This document shows positions 17,156 through 28,172 of a DNA stretch of 64,000 bases, piece after piece (the stretch's first letter is position 1; each line of letters starts with the position of its first letter). The notes beneath the pieces are model-generated. The model saw nothing but the letters and a program-made list of their open reading frames with translations. It was not told where the DNA came from and ran no database searches. Source of the stretch: Chlorobium phaeovibrioides (GTDB taxonomy: Bacteria; Bacteroidota; Chlorobiia; Chlorobiales; Chlorobiaceae). Both the position numbers and the translations under genes were made by a program. The DNA is taken from assembly GCF_003968655.1 (NCBI RefSeq), contig NZ_RXYK01000010.1, positions 16,170 to 80,169 on the forward strand, read 5' to 3'.

Positions 17156-18055
17156 ATGAGGCAATTGAAAATAAGCAAGCAGATAACCAATCGTGAGAGC
17201 CTTTCGCTCGATCGCTATCTGCAGGAAATTGGTAAATATGATCTGCTGACTGCTGACGACGAAGTCCGGTTGACGAAGGCGATCAAGGAGGGGTTTGATA
17301 TGCCCCTTGACACCACGGAGTACAAACGGGCAAAACGGGCTCTGGACAAACTGATCAAGGGAAACCTGCGGTTTGTGGTATCAGTGGCCAAGCAGTACCA
17401 GAACCAGGGTTTGACGCTCGGTGACCTCATCAACGAGGGTAATCTCGGCCTCATCAAGGCAGCAAAGCGCTTTGATGAAACCAGAGGGTTCAAGTTCATT
17501 TCCTACGCTGTGTGGTGGATTCGCCAGTCTATTCTGCAGGCGCTTGCCGAGCAGTCGAGGATTGTGCGTCTGCCGCTGAACCGTGTGGGTACCCTGAACA
17601 AAATCAGCAAGGCATACAGCCAGCTTGAGCAGGAGTATGAGCGCGATCCGAACACCAAGGAGCTGGCAAATCTGCTTGATATGGATTCTCAGGATGTTGC
17701 CGATACCCTTAAAATTGCCGGACGACATGTGTCGGTCGATGCGCCGTTTGCGCAGGGAGACGACAACCGTCTTCTCGATGTGCTGCAGAACGACGGTCAC
17801 CTGCCGGACCACGGGCTGAACCGTGATTCGCTGACGCTTGAGGTTGAGCGGTCGCTCTCAGTGCTTGCTCCCCGCGAAGCGGATGTGATCAAATCATACT
17901 TCGGCATTGGTATGGATAATCCACTGACGCTTGAGGAAATAGGCGAGAAGTTCAAGCTTACCCGTGAGCGCGTTCGCCAGATCAAGGAGAAAGCCATACG
18001 CCGCCTGCGCCAGTCGGCTTACAGCAAGGTGCTGAAGGAGTATATAGGAAGTTGA
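17156..18055 (+). CDS. rpoD: Primary RNA polymerase sigma factor (RpoD/SigA family)
   Basis: A 299-residue sigma-70 factor that directs RNA polymerase to housekeeping promoters. Region 1.2 starts at [16 protein letters not shown]. Region 2 contains [19 protein letters not shown] and [15 protein letters not shown] (DNA melting and -10 contact). Region 3 follows, and region 4 ends with the helix-turn-helix [19 protein letters not shown]. Region 1.1 and the non-conserved insert are absent, which makes it short; this is usual for Bacteroidetes/Chlorobi primary sigma factors. ATG 17156 follows AAGGAGAA. A strong terminator follows the stop. Confidence 0.93.
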   Translation: MRQLKISKQITNRESLSLDRYLQEIGKYDLLTADDEVRLTKAIKEGFDMPLDTTEYKRAKRALDKLIKGNLRFVVSVAKQYQNQGLTLGDLINEGNLGLIKAAKRFDETRGFKFISYAVWWIRQSILQALAEQSRIVRLPLNRVGTLNKISKAYSQLEQEYERDPNTKELANLLDMDSQDVADTLKIAGRHVSVDAPFAQGDDNRLLDVLQNDGHLPDHGLNRDSLTLEVERSLSVLAPREADVIKSYFGIGMDNPLTLEEIGEKFKLTRERVRQIKEKAIRRLRQSAYSKVLKEYIGS

Positions 18056-18088
18056 GCCCGCTCTTTCTTCTCTTTTGAAGTACTGTAC

Positions 18089-18119
18089 AGCCGCCCTCTC
18101 CCGGGGCGGCTTTTTTTTT
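18089..18119 (+). terminator. Intrinsic terminator of rpoD
   Basis: AGCCGCCC (18089-18096) pairs with GGGCGGCT (18104-18111), followed by an unbroken T-run to 18119. Confidence 0.9.
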
Positions 18120-18193
18120 CTGTCTCGCGGTTTATAGCTGAGGTGGCCTCTGTTGTTGCCTTCTGGAGGGTTACCGGGGTAGGCCGGAGGGGC

Positions 18194-19276
18194 TCAGTCG
18201 GGGGAGTAACGGTAGATGCCGTAGCCTATGGCGAGGAAGAGCAGGTTCGGGAGCCAGGCGGCCAGCATGGGGTTGACTACGCCGTTGTAGCCGAAGGTGG
18301 CTATGGTTTTCTGGAGTCCGAGGAAGAGGAACCCGGCAAAGAGGCTGATGCCGATTTCGGTGGCCAGTCCGCCCCGTTTTTTCTTTGCCGAGAGGGGGAC
18401 GCCTATCAGGATGATGATGAGTGAGGCGAAGGGTACGGCAATTTTGGTGTGCAGTTTGACCATTGTTCGTTCAAGTCCGGCGAACCCTGCATGCTTTTTT
18501 TCAGCCAGGTATTGCCAGTGCTGGATGAACTGCATTTCGTCGGGACGAAGGTTGAGTTCGGCCAGGGATTTCAGGGTAAGGGAGAGCGGGAGGCTGAGGG
18601 CGGGACGGGCCTGATACTCCTCCCCGCCTGGGGTGAATCGTCGTTGGGCTGCGTTCTGCAGTGTCCACTCTTTGTTCCCTGTGTCGTAGCGCATGCTTTC
18701 GGCATCAATTCTTCCTCTCAGGCCCGTTCCGCTGAATTCTTCAATGGAGACCTCTTTGGCGCCGGTGAAGCTTGTGTTGAGTCTTCCAATGGTAACGACG
18801 CGGCTCCCGGGTTCAATAATGTGAAGGTTGCTTCCCTCGGCGGCACCATTTCTCCTGCTTTTGCCAAGATGGTCGCGTTCAAATGCGTGGTTGTGTACCG
18901 CGGCAATCGGGGCAAGCCAGAAGGAGTTGAGGATGTTGAGGGTGGAGATGATGATTCCTCCAAGAAGAAAGGGGTAGAGGAGCTGGCGCATGCTGACTCC
19001 GGCGGAACGGATGGCGGGGAGTTCGCTGGAACCTGCAAGTCGTCCGGCAACGAGGATTGATGCAAGAAGGGAGCTGACTGGAGATGTGATGAGGATTGTT
19101 TCGGGTATGGCCCTCAGGTAGTAGAGGACGATGTCCGTGAAGAGCAGTTTCCTGTCCATGAAGTCCCCAAGGTTCTCGACCATGTTGATGAGGATGAACA
19201 GGGAGACGAAGGTAATGGTCGTGAAGACGAATGTCTTGACGAACTGCTGAAAAATATATCGGTCGAGTATTTTCAT
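18194..19276 (-). CDS. LptF/LptG family permease (YjgP/YjgQ)
   Basis: A 360-residue inner-membrane protein of the lipopolysaccharide export complex, in which LptF and LptG with the LptB ATPase pull LPS from the inner membrane. Three membrane helices lie in the first 125 residues (KILDRYIFQQFVKTFVFTTI and following), then a periplasmic beta-jellyroll domain (about 130-260), then three helices at the C-terminus. It resembles LptG slightly more than LptF, but the assignment is not safe. The M16 peptidase gene lies 9 bases upstream on the same strand, so the two are probably co-transcribed. An LptE-like gene is at 44953 in this window. Confidence 0.88.
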   Translation of the reverse strand: MKILDRYIFQQFVKTFVFTTITFVSLFILINMVENLGDFMDRKLLFTDIVLYYLRAIPETILITSPVSSLLASILVAGRLAGSSELPAIRSAGVSMRQLLYPFLLGGIIISTLNILNSFWLAPIAAVHNHAFERDHLGKSRRNGAAEGSNLHIIEPGSRVVTIGRLNTSFTGAKEVSIEEFSGTGLRGRIDAESMRYDTGNKEWTLQNAAQRRFTPGGEEYQARPALSLPLSLTLKSLAELNLRPDEMQFIQHWQYLAEKKHAGFAGLERTMVKLHTKIAVPFASLIIILIGVPLSAKKKRGGLATEIGISLFAGFLFLGLQKTIATFGYNGVVNPMLAAWLPNLLFLAIGYGIYRYSPD

Positions 19277-19285
19277 TGACTGCCC

Positions 19286-22234
19286 TCAGTATCCGAAAAT
19301 GGTTTCCAGCGAGAGCTCTTTGATCGGTCCGTATTTCTGGAGGGTCTCAAGGTCGAGCTGTTCCTTTTTTCCAAGCACCAGCATGACGAAGTTCCGGTTC
19401 CTGAAGTGGCTCTTGTGGAAGGCTTTGACATCGTCCAATGTCATGGTTCTGGCTCCTTTGAAAACATCCTGTCGTATGTCATGATCAATGCCGAGCCTTT
19501 TTGCTTCTTCGTAGTTGAAAAGCACCTCGCTTCTGGTCAGTCGCTCCGTCGCGATTTTCTGCAGAATGCCGTTTTTCGCCGAGAGAAAGAGCTCGGGTGA
19601 TTCAGGTAACCGATCCATAAGTTCACTGATGCCTTCAAGGGCTTCCGGCAATTTGTCTGCCTGTGTTCCGATGTAGCTGAAAATATAGTTGTGCTTATCC
19701 TTCTGTTTCGGGGTGCGGTAGACTGACAGGACCGAATAGGCCAGCGCTTTGGCTTCCCGAAGCTCCTGGAAAACCACGGATGACATTCCTCCGCCGTAAT
19801 ATTCATTGAAGAGGGCAATGAGCGGCACCTGTTCGGGGTTGTAGATGTCGTCGCGGGTCAGCATGATCACTTCCGCCTGCGTCATGTCATAATCAACAAG
19901 ATAGATGGTGTTCCCGTCCTGTTCCAGCTCAATAAACGGGTCTGCTGCCGGCGGATTCAGGGGGTTTTGGGGGTAGTGGCGCACCCTTTTCAGATTCGCA
20001 CTCAGTTCTGTGGCCGTTGCCGGGCCATAGTAGAGTACACGGTGGCGGTACTGCATGAGGTTTTTGACTTCATCAATCAGCTCGTCGGGTGTGATTTCTT
20101 TGAGCTCGCTGTCTTCAAGCACATTGGTAAAGGGTGAGGCGGGGCCGTACTTTCCGTAGCTGGTCATGGCTTCGAAGAGAATTTTCCGTTTGGAGAGCTT
20201 GTCGTCTGTTCTCTCCTTGAGAATGCCGGCTTTGAGTTTGTCGAGGGCTTCGCTGTCTGCTTTGGTGTCGGAGAGCAGTGTTTCAAGCAGCTGAAGGGCT
20301 TCGGGGAATCGTTCGTGGAGTCCTGAAAGCTTCAGGTAGACGAAGTTTTCGGAGGTGAATGCTGAGAATGTGGCTCCTATTTTATAGAGTTCACAGCTGA
20401 ACTCTTTCGGGCTCAGTTGTGATGAACCGAGGTAGGAGAGGTAGTCGAGTGCGAGCTCTATCTTTTTAGACTGGTTTTTCCCGATGTCGAATACATAGTA
20501 GAGGGAGTAGAGGTCGTTTTCCCGGTTCTGCAGATAGTGGAGCGGGGTGTTTGGGTTGATGCTGTGAAACGCGATATCCTTCCGGTAATCAACAAAGTGT
20601 GGTGCAGTGTCCTTTGAGGGCATTGCCAGAAGCTCTCCGGCAAACACCGAAAGAGTGTCACGGTTGACTTTGAGGGGAGTGATGGGGGGCTTTACTATGC
20701 CGCCTTCGCTTTTCTCCTTTCCGTGTTCTTTGTAGACGGCTGTGAAATTGGAGCCGTAGTGCTTTTTTGCAAAGTCGGTGAGCTGTTCTTTTGTGATGCT
20801 TCGGAGCCGATTGATCTGGTTGCTGTAATGTTCCCAGTCCATTCCCCAGATAAAGGAGTCGACGAAGGCCTCAACCCGTCCGCGGTTGTGTTCATAGAGT
20901 TTCAGCTGTTCGATTTTCAAATCGTTGATGGCGGCCTCAAGCAGCCAGTCCGGGAATTCGCCCTTTTTGAGCAGTTCAAGCTGTTCGAGCAGCAGCGCCG
21001 ATACCTCTTCAAGGCTCTGCCCTTCACGGGGCTTGGCGCTGAGGATATGGGCGGAGTAGTCTTTCATGAGTACCAGCATGGAACCTGCATCAAGAACCCG
21101 CTGCTGCTGGTTCAAATTGAGGTCAATGAGTCCCGCTGTATGATTGAAGAGCACCTTGTCAATAAGGGTCAGGCAGTCGGCATCATGGGAGTCGGCGCCT
21201 GCAAACCGGAACCCTATGACCAGTTCTTCTGATTCCGGACCTTTCACCCTGACCACTGTCGGCGAGCTGATGGGTTCTTCAACCGGGGGGGTGAAGTGGG
21301 GAACCTCTTTGGGCTGCAGTACGGAGAATTTTTCATCAATCATCCGTATGGTGGTATCGGGGTCAAAATCGCCGGCCATGCAGAGTGCCATGTTGTTGGG
21401 CACATAGTACGACCGGTAGTAGTTCATGACATTGCGGATGGAGGGGTTTTTGAGGTGCTCCGCTTTGCCTATGGTGGTTTGGGTCCCGTATGTGTGTTTT
21501 TTGAACAGTCCGGCGAACAGGTTGTCCCAGATTTTTCTGCTGTCGCTGTCCATGGTCATGTTCTTTTCTTCATAGACCGTTTCAAGTTCGGTATGGAAGA
21601 GGCGCATGACCGGGTTGCGGAACCGTTCGGCTTCAATGGTGAGCCACTGTTCCAGTTTGTTTGAGGGGATGTCGTTGAGGTAGACGGTCTGTTCTACCCA
21701 GGTATAGGCATTTGTGCCCTGGGCTCCTATGGAGTTGAGGATTTTGTCGTACTCGTTGGGGACGGCGAATTGTGCGGCTGCGTTGGAAATGCTGTCTATA
21801 TCGCGGTATATGGCTGCCCGTTGTTCGGGGTCTTCGGTTGAACGGTACTCTTCATAGAGGGTGATGATTTTTTCGATTTCGGTATGTTCCCTCGTGTAGT
21901 CAAGCGAGCCGACCTTGTCGGTCCCCTTGAAGAGCATGTGTTCGAGGTAGTGGGCCAGGCCTGTGGTTTCAGCGGGGTCGTTCTTGCTTCCCGCCCTGAC
22001 GGCGATGGATGTGTAGATTCTTGGTTCGTCCGCATCGGGGCTCAGGTAGACTGTCAATCCGTTTTTCAGCGTGTAGATCCTTGTGTGGAGAGCGTCGCCG
22101 GGGATAGTGGTATAGGGGTAAGCGGTTACTTCTTTGATCATAGGTGTACAGGCGGTTAAATGCAGTAAAAATGCCACTGCCGTGAAAAACGGGATGAGCA
22201 GAATCAAAAGGTAATAATCGGATTTATTGGCCAT
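19286..22234 (-). CDS. M16 family zinc peptidase, lipoprotein
   Basis: A 982-residue two-repeat peptidase of the pitrilysin/insulinase family. The N-terminus has a hydrophobic segment ending in the lipobox LTAC (Cys about residue 29), so it is probably an envelope lipoprotein facing the periplasm. The inverted zinc motif HYLEH with downstream glutamates (TVYEEKNM) is in the first half. The second half (from about residue 510) keeps the M16 fold but shows no HxxEH, as expected for the inactive half of a clam-shell protease. Substrates are unknown; family members degrade peptides or process envelope proteins. It is transcribed divergently from uvrB across 162 bases. Confidence 0.9.
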   Translation of the reverse strand: MANKSDYYLLILLIPFFTAVAFLLHLTACTPMIKEVTAYPYTTIPGDALHTRIYTLKNGLTVYLSPDADEPRIYTSIAVRAGSKNDPAETTGLAHYLEHMLFKGTDKVGSLDYTREHTEIEKIITLYEEYRSTEDPEQRAAIYRDIDSISNAAAQFAVPNEYDKILNSIGAQGTNAYTWVEQTVYLNDIPSNKLEQWLTIEAERFRNPVMRLFHTELETVYEEKNMTMDSDSRKIWDNLFAGLFKKHTYGTQTTIGKAEHLKNPSIRNVMNYYRSYYVPNNMALCMAGDFDPDTTIRMIDEKFSVLQPKEVPHFTPPVEEPISSPTVVRVKGPESEELVIGFRFAGADSHDADCLTLIDKVLFNHTAGLIDLNLNQQQRVLDAGSMLVLMKDYSAHILSAKPREGQSLEEVSALLLEQLELLKKGEFPDWLLEAAINDLKIEQLKLYEHNRGRVEAFVDSFIWGMDWEHYSNQINRLRSITKEQLTDFAKKHYGSNFTAVYKEHGKEKSEGGIVKPPITPLKVNRDTLSVFAGELLAMPSKDTAPHFVDYRKDIAFHSINPNTPLHYLQNRENDLYSLYYVFDIGKNQSKKIELALDYLSYLGSSQLSPKEFSCELYKIGATFSAFTSENFVYLKLSGLHERFPEALQLLETLLSDTKADSEALDKLKAGILKERTDDKLSKRKILFEAMTSYGKYGPASPFTNVLEDSELKEITPDELIDEVKNLMQYRHRVLYYGPATATELSANLKRVRHYPQNPLNPPAADPFIELEQDGNTIYLVDYDMTQAEVIMLTRDDIYNPEQVPLIALFNEYYGGGMSSVVFQELREAKALAYSVLSVYRTPKQKDKHNYIFSYIGTQADKLPEALEGISELMDRLPESPELFLSAKNGILQKIATERLTRSEVLFNYEEAKRLGIDHDIRQDVFKGARTMTLDDVKAFHKSHFRNRNFVMLVLGKKEQLDLETLQKYGPIKELSLETIFGY

Positions 22235-22396
22235 AATTGCAACCGGGTTCCATAAGTGCAGGGAGCGTTAGTCATGATATCGCATATTTTTAAGAAGAAC
22301 TAACTATTGTCCGTATTAGTTCTTTTATTGAACATTGCCTATAGCGGTGCATATACCGCGAAGTGGCGTCCAAAATATTAGAGAAGGAGTACACGG

Positions 22397-24466
22397 GTGG
22401 CTGGAGTTGATGGTGAAGAGAGGCATGATGTTTTCCGGCTGGTAAGCCCGTACGCTCCTGCCGGGGATCAGCCTGCGGCAATAGTTGCATTGACTGAAGG
22501 GTTGAAATCGGGCAGCGATTACCAGACGCTCCTCGGGGTGACCGGTTCGGGTAAAACCTATACCATGAGCAATGTGATTGCCAATGCGGGGAAGCCTGTG
22601 CTGGTGATGAGTCACAACAAGACTCTTGCTGCGCAGCTCTATGGGGAGCTTCGCCAGTTTTTCCCGGACAATGCGGTCGAGTATTTCATCAGCTATTACG
22701 ATTTCTACCAGCCGGAAGCATATCTGCCCACTATTGACAAGTATATAGCCAAGGACCTGCGCATCAATGACGAGATTGAGCGGTTGCGGCTGAAGGCGAC
22801 GAGCGCACTGCTCAGCGGTAGAAAGGATGTGATTGTGGTGAGTTCGGTCAGCTGCATTTATGGACTTGGTTCGCCGGAAGACTGGAAAAGCCAGATTATC
22901 GAGCTGCGGACCGGAATGGAGAAGGAGAGGGACGAGTTCCTGCAGGAACTGATAGCGCTCCATTTTGTGCGGGACGATGTCAATCCGGGGCCCGGGAAAT
23001 TTCGGGTGCGCGGCGACTGCATCGACCTTGTGCCGGCCTATGACCAGATTGCTTTGAGGGTTGAGTTTTTCGGTTCTGAAATTGAGAGTCTGCAGTCGTT
23101 CGATATGGAGAGCGGGGAGATTCTGGGGAGCGATGCCTATGCCTTCATCTATCCTGCGCGCCAGTTCGTTGCCGAGGAGGAGAAGCTGAAAACGGCGATG
23201 CTTGCCATTGAGGATGAGCTTGCCGGAAGGCTCAACGAGCTGCGTGCCGACAACCGGTTTGTTGAGGCGGGCCGGCTTGAGGAGAGGACACGGTATGATC
23301 TGGAGATGATGAAGGAGCTTGGCTACTGCTCCGGAATTGAGAACTATTCGCGGCATATTTCCCAAAGGGGACCGGGTGAGAGGCCCTACTGCCTCCTTGA
23401 TTATTTTCCGGAGGATTATCTGGTTGTTGTGGATGAGTCGCATGCGACTCTGCCGCAGATACGGGGGATGTATGGTGGTGACAGGTCGCGCAAAACCATT
23501 CTGGTGGAGCACGGGTTCCGGCTTCCTTCGGCTCTTGACAACCGGCCGCTGCGCTTTGACGAGTTTGAGGAGATGGCGCCGCAGGTGGTGTGCATCAGTG
23601 CTACTCCCGGTGACCATGAACTTCTGCGTTCAGGAGGAGTGGTGGTGGAGCAGGTGGTCCGCCCGACGGGGCTGCTTGATCCTCCCGTTGAGGTTCGGCC
23701 GGTGAAAGGACAGATTGACAATCTGCTTGCGGAAATCCGCCGGCATGTTGCAGGAGGGCACAAGGCCCTGGTGATGACGCTGACAAAGCGGATGAGCGAG
23801 GATCTTCATGACTTTTTCCGGAAGTCCGGCATACGCTCTCGCTATCTCCATTCTGAAATTAAAAGTCTGGAACGGATGCAGATTCTCCGTGAGTTACGGA
23901 CGGGAGAGATTGATGTGCTGGTGGGAGTCAACCTGCTTCGTGAGGGTCTGGATCTTCCTGAGGTCTCCCTGGTGGCAATTCTTGATGCCGATAAGGAGGG
24001 GTTCCTTCGCAACACCCGTTCGCTGATGCAGATAGCTGGTCGGGCTGCCAGAAATGCGGAAGGATTTGTTGTGCTCTATGCCGACACCATCACCCGCTCA
24101 ATTCGCGAGGTGCTTGATGAAACTGCTCGGCGGCGCACCATTCAGCAGGCCTATAATGATGAGCATGGCATTGTGCCCCGGTCTATTGTGAAGTCGGTCG
24201 ACCAGATTCTTGACACCACGGGAGTGGCTGATGCTGAAGAGCGATACCGGAGGCGGCGTTTTGGTCTTGTGCCAAAGCCTGAACGGCTCTTGGCGGGCGC
24301 TCTGGAGTCGCTGACAGCGGATGAGGGATTGGCGATGGTTGCGGAGCTTCGCGTGGAAATGCAGGAAGCCGCGGTGAAGATGGAGTATGAAAAGGCGGCA
24401 TATCTTCGCGATGAAATCACGAAGCTGGAGCAGGGTATCGGTGCACTTCCAGAAAAGAAGGGGTGA
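22397..24466 (+). CDS. uvrB: UvrABC system protein B
   Basis: A 689-residue DNA-damage recognition helicase of nucleotide excision repair. It receives DNA from UvrA and recruits UvrC. Walker A is [10 protein letters not shown] (about 47-56), the beta-hairpin that clamps DNA is [12 protein letters not shown], motif II is VVDESH, the helicase C motifs include [18 protein letters not shown] and QIAGRAARN, and the UVR domain that binds UvrC is at the C-terminus ([19 protein letters not shown]). Start GTG 22397 gives [15 protein letters not shown], with GGAG upstream. Full family length. Confidence 0.97.
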   Translation: MAGVDGEERHDVFRLVSPYAPAGDQPAAIVALTEGLKSGSDYQTLLGVTGSGKTYTMSNVIANAGKPVLVMSHNKTLAAQLYGELRQFFPDNAVEYFISYYDFYQPEAYLPTIDKYIAKDLRINDEIERLRLKATSALLSGRKDVIVVSSVSCIYGLGSPEDWKSQIIELRTGMEKERDEFLQELIALHFVRDDVNPGPGKFRVRGDCIDLVPAYDQIALRVEFFGSEIESLQSFDMESGEILGSDAYAFIYPARQFVAEEEKLKTAMLAIEDELAGRLNELRADNRFVEAGRLEERTRYDLEMMKELGYCSGIENYSRHISQRGPGERPYCLLDYFPEDYLVVVDESHATLPQIRGMYGGDRSRKTILVEHGFRLPSALDNRPLRFDEFEEMAPQVVCISATPGDHELLRSGGVVVEQVVRPTGLLDPPVEVRPVKGQIDNLLAEIRRHVAGGHKALVMTLTKRMSEDLHDFFRKSGIRSRYLHSEIKSLERMQILRELRTGEIDVLVGVNLLREGLDLPEVSLVAILDADKEGFLRNTRSLMQIAGRAARNAEGFVVLYADTITRSIREVLDETARRRTIQQAYNDEHGIVPRSIVKSVDQILDTTGVADAEERYRRRRFGLVPKPERLLAGALESLTADEGLAMVAELRVEMQEAAVKMEYEKAAYLRDEITKLEQGIGALPEKKG

Positions 24467-24572
24467 ATTTTTTCTTCGCGGTTTGTTTTGTTATCGGGAA
24501 ATTAAGTTTTAGAGTAAAAGATAGACCCCTTTTTGCCGTTCAATCTTTTGAGACAGGGATTACCAATACACC

Positions 24573-26777
24573 ATGCTGGCACAGATAGACAAAGAGCATT
24601 ACAGGAAACTTCATGACATTCTCGGGCTTGCCCGCAAGAATCTCAAGAATGTGGACGAGTCGCTGATTCAGCGGGCCTTTTTTATGTGCTATCGGGCGCA
24701 TGAGGGAGAAAAACGCGCATCGGGCGAGCCGTATTTCTACCATCCCGTTGAGGTTGCCACCATTCTGCTTAATGAGCTGCCGCTTGATGGTGTTTCGGTA
24801 GCCGCCGCCCTGCTTCATGATGTGATTGAGGACAGCGGGTATACTTTTGAGGATATTTCTGCGGAGCTTGGCGTTGAGGTTGCTGAAATTGTTGAGGGTC
24901 TGACGAAGATTTCAGGCATCATGATCAACCGGGAAACAACACAGGCGGAAGGGTTCCGCAAGATGCTGCTCTCCATGGTGAAGGACATACGGGTTATCCT
25001 CATCAAGTTCTGCGACCGACTGCACAACATGCGGACCCTGGAGTCGCTTCCCGAGCACCGGCGGCTGAAGATAGCTCTTGAGACGCGCGACATCTACGCC
25101 CCTCTTGCCCACCGGTTTGGTCTTGGGAAGATGAAGATGGAGTTCGAGAATCTGGCCCTTCGATACATTGACCCTGAAATGTTTGCGATCCTGCAGAAGA
25201 AGGTGCAGCTGACGAGGGTTGAGCGGGAAAATTATCTGAGCCGGATGATAGCCCCAATCAGTGACGATCTGCAGAAGCAGGGGTTCAGTGTGGAGGTGCA
25301 GGGGCGTGCGAAGCATCTTTTTTCCATCTACAACAAGATGCGCAGCAAGAACAAGACCTATGAAGATATCCACGATCTCTACGGCCTGCGGGTGATTATT
25401 GATACTGAGAGGATTGCAGACTGTTTTGCCGTCTATGGCTTCATTACCCAGAAGTACCCCCCTGTACCGCAGCATTTCAAGGATTACATATCAATACCCA
25501 AGCACAATGGATACCAGTCGCTGCATTCGGCAATCATAGGACCGCGGGGCACCATGGTGGAGCTGCAGATCCGGACCAAGCGGATGCATGAGTTTGCTGA
25601 GCTTGGTGTGGCGGCCCATTGGCGCTACAAGGAAAAAATAAGCAGGGATGATGCAAGCATCGACTCTTTCCTCCGCTGGGCGAGGGAGCTGATCAAGGAT
25701 GCCGATTCAGCTGCGGCATTCATGGAGGGGTTCAAGTTGAACCTGTATCATGACGAGATTTATGTGTTTACCCCGAAGGGCGACATGAAGACCATGCCGT
25801 CCGGAGCTACCCCGATTGATTTTGCGTACGGGATCCATACCGAAATAGGCAATCAGTGCATCGGTGCAAAGGTGAACGGCCGGATTGTGCGGCTGAATGC
25901 GGAGCTGAAATCCGGTGACCGGGTTGAAATCATCACATCGAAAAACCAGAGTCCCAAACAGGATTGGCTGAAGATGGTGGTGACCCATCGGGCAAGGCTT
26001 AAAATCCGCTCGTCCATCAATGAGGAACGGCGCCTGCAGATTGAAAAGGGGCGGGGCATGTGGGAAAAAATGGTGTCGGGAACAAAAAAACTTTTTTCCG
26101 ACAACGATATTGTCCGTTATGCGCGCCGCTACGGTGTGAAGACTCCTGCTGATTTTTTCAGCGCTCTGGCCAGCCAGCAGATCAATGGCGCAGAGGTCAT
26201 GGAGCGGGTTGCCGGCACCCATAAGGATACGGCTGAGCAGCAGCATGCATTGAGGGAGGAGCCGGCAAGGGTTGATGAGTATCTGAAGACGGCCAGAAAA
26301 GACCATAATCCGGAGGCGGCTGTCAGCCGGAAAGATGAGGTGGTTATTGCTGGTATGAGCAACATCGCCTATGCTTACGCCAAGTGCTGCCAGCCTGTTC
26401 CTGGCGATGATGTGCTTGGTTTTGTGACTGCTGAGGGTGTGGTGAAGATTCACCGGAAAAACTGTGTGAATGTAAGCAATGAAAATCTGCAGAAAAGTGA
26501 ACGGGTGGTGTCTGTGTCGTGGAACCGGAAGATTGATGCCGAGTTCCTTGCCGGCATCAGGATTGTGGGGGAGGACCGGATCGGCATCACCAACCAGATC
26601 ACGCTGGTCATTTCAAAGTTCGATACCAATATCCGGAGCATTTCGCTTCATGCCCGTGACGGCATGTTTGTCGGAACCCTGATGGTCTATGTTCGCAATG
26701 CTGAAAAGCTTACATTTCTTATGGATAAGCTGAAGAAAGTTGCGGGTATCTTTACGGTGGAGCGCCTCATCAGTTAA
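24573..26777 (+). CDS. rel: Bifunctional (p)ppGpp synthetase/hydrolase (Rel/SpoT family)
   Basis: A 734-residue stringent-response enzyme. The HD hydrolase domain has its metal ligands in YHP (His57) and LLHDVIEDSG (His82-Asp83). The synthetase domain contains DIHDLYGLRVI and PKHNGYQSLHSAI. TGS (VFTPKGDMKTMPSGATPIDF), a zinc-finger/conserved-Cys region (YAKCCQPVPGDD) and a C-terminal ACT domain follow. The intact HD motif indicates that both synthesis and hydrolysis are possible, as expected when a genome carries a single long Rel. It stands alone between uvrB and lemA. Confidence 0.95.
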   Translation: MLAQIDKEHYRKLHDILGLARKNLKNVDESLIQRAFFMCYRAHEGEKRASGEPYFYHPVEVATILLNELPLDGVSVAAALLHDVIEDSGYTFEDISAELGVEVAEIVEGLTKISGIMINRETTQAEGFRKMLLSMVKDIRVILIKFCDRLHNMRTLESLPEHRRLKIALETRDIYAPLAHRFGLGKMKMEFENLALRYIDPEMFAILQKKVQLTRVERENYLSRMIAPISDDLQKQGFSVEVQGRAKHLFSIYNKMRSKNKTYEDIHDLYGLRVIIDTERIADCFAVYGFITQKYPPVPQHFKDYISIPKHNGYQSLHSAIIGPRGTMVELQIRTKRMHEFAELGVAAHWRYKEKISRDDASIDSFLRWARELIKDADSAAAFMEGFKLNLYHDEIYVFTPKGDMKTMPSGATPIDFAYGIHTEIGNQCIGAKVNGRIVRLNAELKSGDRVEIITSKNQSPKQDWLKMVVTHRARLKIRSSINEERRLQIEKGRGMWEKMVSGTKKLFSDNDIVRYARRYGVKTPADFFSALASQQINGAEVMERVAGTHKDTAEQQHALREEPARVDEYLKTARKDHNPEAAVSRKDEVVIAGMSNIAYAYAKCCQPVPGDDVLGFVTAEGVVKIHRKNCVNVSNENLQKSERVVSVSWNRKIDAEFLAGIRIVGEDRIGITNQITLVISKFDTNIRSISLHARDGMFVGTLMVYVRNAEKLTFLMDKLKKVAGIFTVERLIS

Positions 26778-26790
26778 TGGCTGATTTTTT

Positions 26791-26818
26791 TTGACTTTAA
26801 TCATACAACAATCATAAA
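26791..26818 (+). promoter_or_regulatory. Candidate promoter of the lemA-TPM cluster
   Basis: TTGACT (26791-26796), 16-base spacer, CATAAA (26813-26818), 13 bases before the lemA ATG, in a short AT-rich gap after rel. Confidence 0.4.
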
Positions 26819-26830
26819 ACAGAATCCCCT

Positions 26831-27418
26831 ATGCATATGCGAGCGATAAAGATGTTTGTGTTCCTGCTGTTTTTCAGCGCCATGACGGGCTGCGGTTACA
26901 ACAGCATCCAGCAGAATGATGAGGCCGTCAACCGCGCCTGGGGCGACCTTGAGTCGCAGCTTCAACGCCGGAGCGATCTTGTGCCGAATCTTGTGGCGAC
27001 GGTGAAGGGTGCCGCGAATTTTGAAAAAGAGACGCTGACGGCGGTTGTTGAAGCCCGGGCGAAAGCATCGTCGGTGAAACTCACTCCAGAGATGCTCAGC
27101 GATCCGGCTGCAATGCAGAAATTCGCCGGTGCGCAGGGCGCACTCTCTTCAAGCCTTTCCCGGCTGCTGGTAACAGTGGAGAGATATCCTGAACTGAAGG
27201 CAAACCAGAACTTCAGGGATCTGCAGAACCAGCTGGAGGGTACGGAGAACCGTATCAGTGTTGCCCGTCAGCGTTATAACGGAGCGGTCGAGTCCCTGAA
27301 TTTCTCGATCCGGCAGTTTCCCAATTCGTTGACCAACTCCATGCTTCTCAAGCTGAAGCCCAGAGAGTATTTCAAGGCCGATGAAGAGGCCAGGGCTCTG
27401 CCGGAGGTGAAATTCTGA
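26831..27418 (+). CDS. lemA: LemA family protein
   Basis: A 195-residue protein with an N-terminal hydrophobic segment ending MTGC (a possible lipobox). It continues with the LemA helical core: [36 protein letters not shown], and [19 protein letters not shown]. The biochemical role of the family is not established. It is very often encoded next to TPM-domain (YgcG-type) proteins, as here, which suggests a shared envelope function. Its stop codon overlaps the proposed start of the next gene. Confidence 0.9.
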   Translation: MHMRAIKMFVFLLFFSAMTGCGYNSIQQNDEAVNRAWGDLESQLQRRSDLVPNLVATVKGAANFEKETLTAVVEARAKASSVKLTPEMLSDPAAMQKFAGAQGALSSSLSRLLVTVERYPELKANQNFRDLQNQLEGTENRISVARQRYNGAVESLNFSIRQFPNSLTNSMLLKLKPREYFKADEEARALPEVKF

Positions 27419-28143
27419 GGAAGGCTGTCGTTTACATTTTTCTGCTCTGCCTGATTTTCCTCTCCGGGTCTGATACCCTGAAGGCTCTTGATGTGCCCGC
27501 CCTTTCCGGACGGGTGAATGATTACGCGGGAATGATTTCTCCCGCTGCCCGGCGGAGCATCGGGGCGGAACTTGAGCGATTTGAGGCAAAAGAGTCAACG
27601 CAGATTGTCATCCTTACCGTCCCTTCGCTTGACGGGGACTCGATGGAGGATTTTTCAATCCGTGTGGCGGAGCGTTGGAAGATAGGCCGGAAAGGATCCG
27701 ACAATGGAGTGCTGCTGATAGCTGCAAGGGACGAGAGGAAGCTTCGTATCGAGGTCGGATACGGGCTTGAGGGGAGCCTGACGGATCTTACTGCAGGGCG
27801 TATTGTTGATAACGAAATGGTTCCGGCTTTCCGCGCCGGACAGATGGACGAAGGATTTGCGCGGGGTGTTGCCTCCATCATCAAGGCGGTGCATGGGGAG
27901 TACAAGGCCGGGCCGGCCGGTAAAAAGCCCCGTGGCGGGATATCGGGGCCGCTCTTCCTGCTGATTGTCTTTTTCTTCTACTTCACCAGCTTTTTCAACC
28001 GGGGTCGTGGAGGCGGTGGGCCGTTCATCTATGGCGGCGGTGGCGGTTTTTACGGCGGCGGCGGTGGCAGCTTTGGAGGCGGCGGCGGCTTTGGTGGAGG
28101 CGGTGGTGGCTTTGGTGGCGGTGGCGCTTCGGGAAACTGGTGA
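27415..28143 (+). CDS. TPM-domain membrane protein (YgcG family), probable CTG start
   Basis: Without its N-terminal extension this frame would start at GTG 27493 and have no export signal. Extending upstream gives [17 protein letters not shown], a clear signal peptide, and the first plausible initiator is CTG 27415. It sits 6 bases after GGAGGT (27403-27408) and overlaps the lemA stop as CTGA. The mature part has the TPM domain ([34 protein letters not shown]), a transmembrane helix ([15 protein letters not shown]) and a glycine-rich tail (about 28007-28135). Homologues of unknown biochemical role are paired with LemA; some plant TPM proteins act in photosystem repair. Product length from CTG is 242 residues. 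Confidence 0.8.
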   Translation: MRKAVVYIFLLCLIFLSGSDTLKALDVPALSGRVNDYAGMISPAARRSIGAELERFEAKESTQIVILTVPSLDGDSMEDFSIRVAERWKIGRKGSDNGVLLIAARDERKLRIEVGYGLEGSLTDLTAGRIVDNEMVPAFRAGQMDEGFARGVASIIKAVHGEYKAGPAGKKPRGGISGPLFLLIVFFFYFTSFFNRGRGGGGPFIYGGGGGFYGGGGGSFGGGGGFGGGGGGFGGGGASGNW

Positions 28144-28172
28144 GGGTGGTCAATGAAAAAAAGAGAGAATGA

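Noticed and set aside
22325..23617. 430-codon open frame on the minus strand
   Set aside because: Antisense shadow of uvrB, whose sense protein has every family motif.
28007..28135. GGC-rich simple repeat at the end of the TPM gene
   Set aside because: It is the coding sequence of the glycine-rich tail usual for YgcG-type TPM proteins, not a mobile or regulatory repeat.
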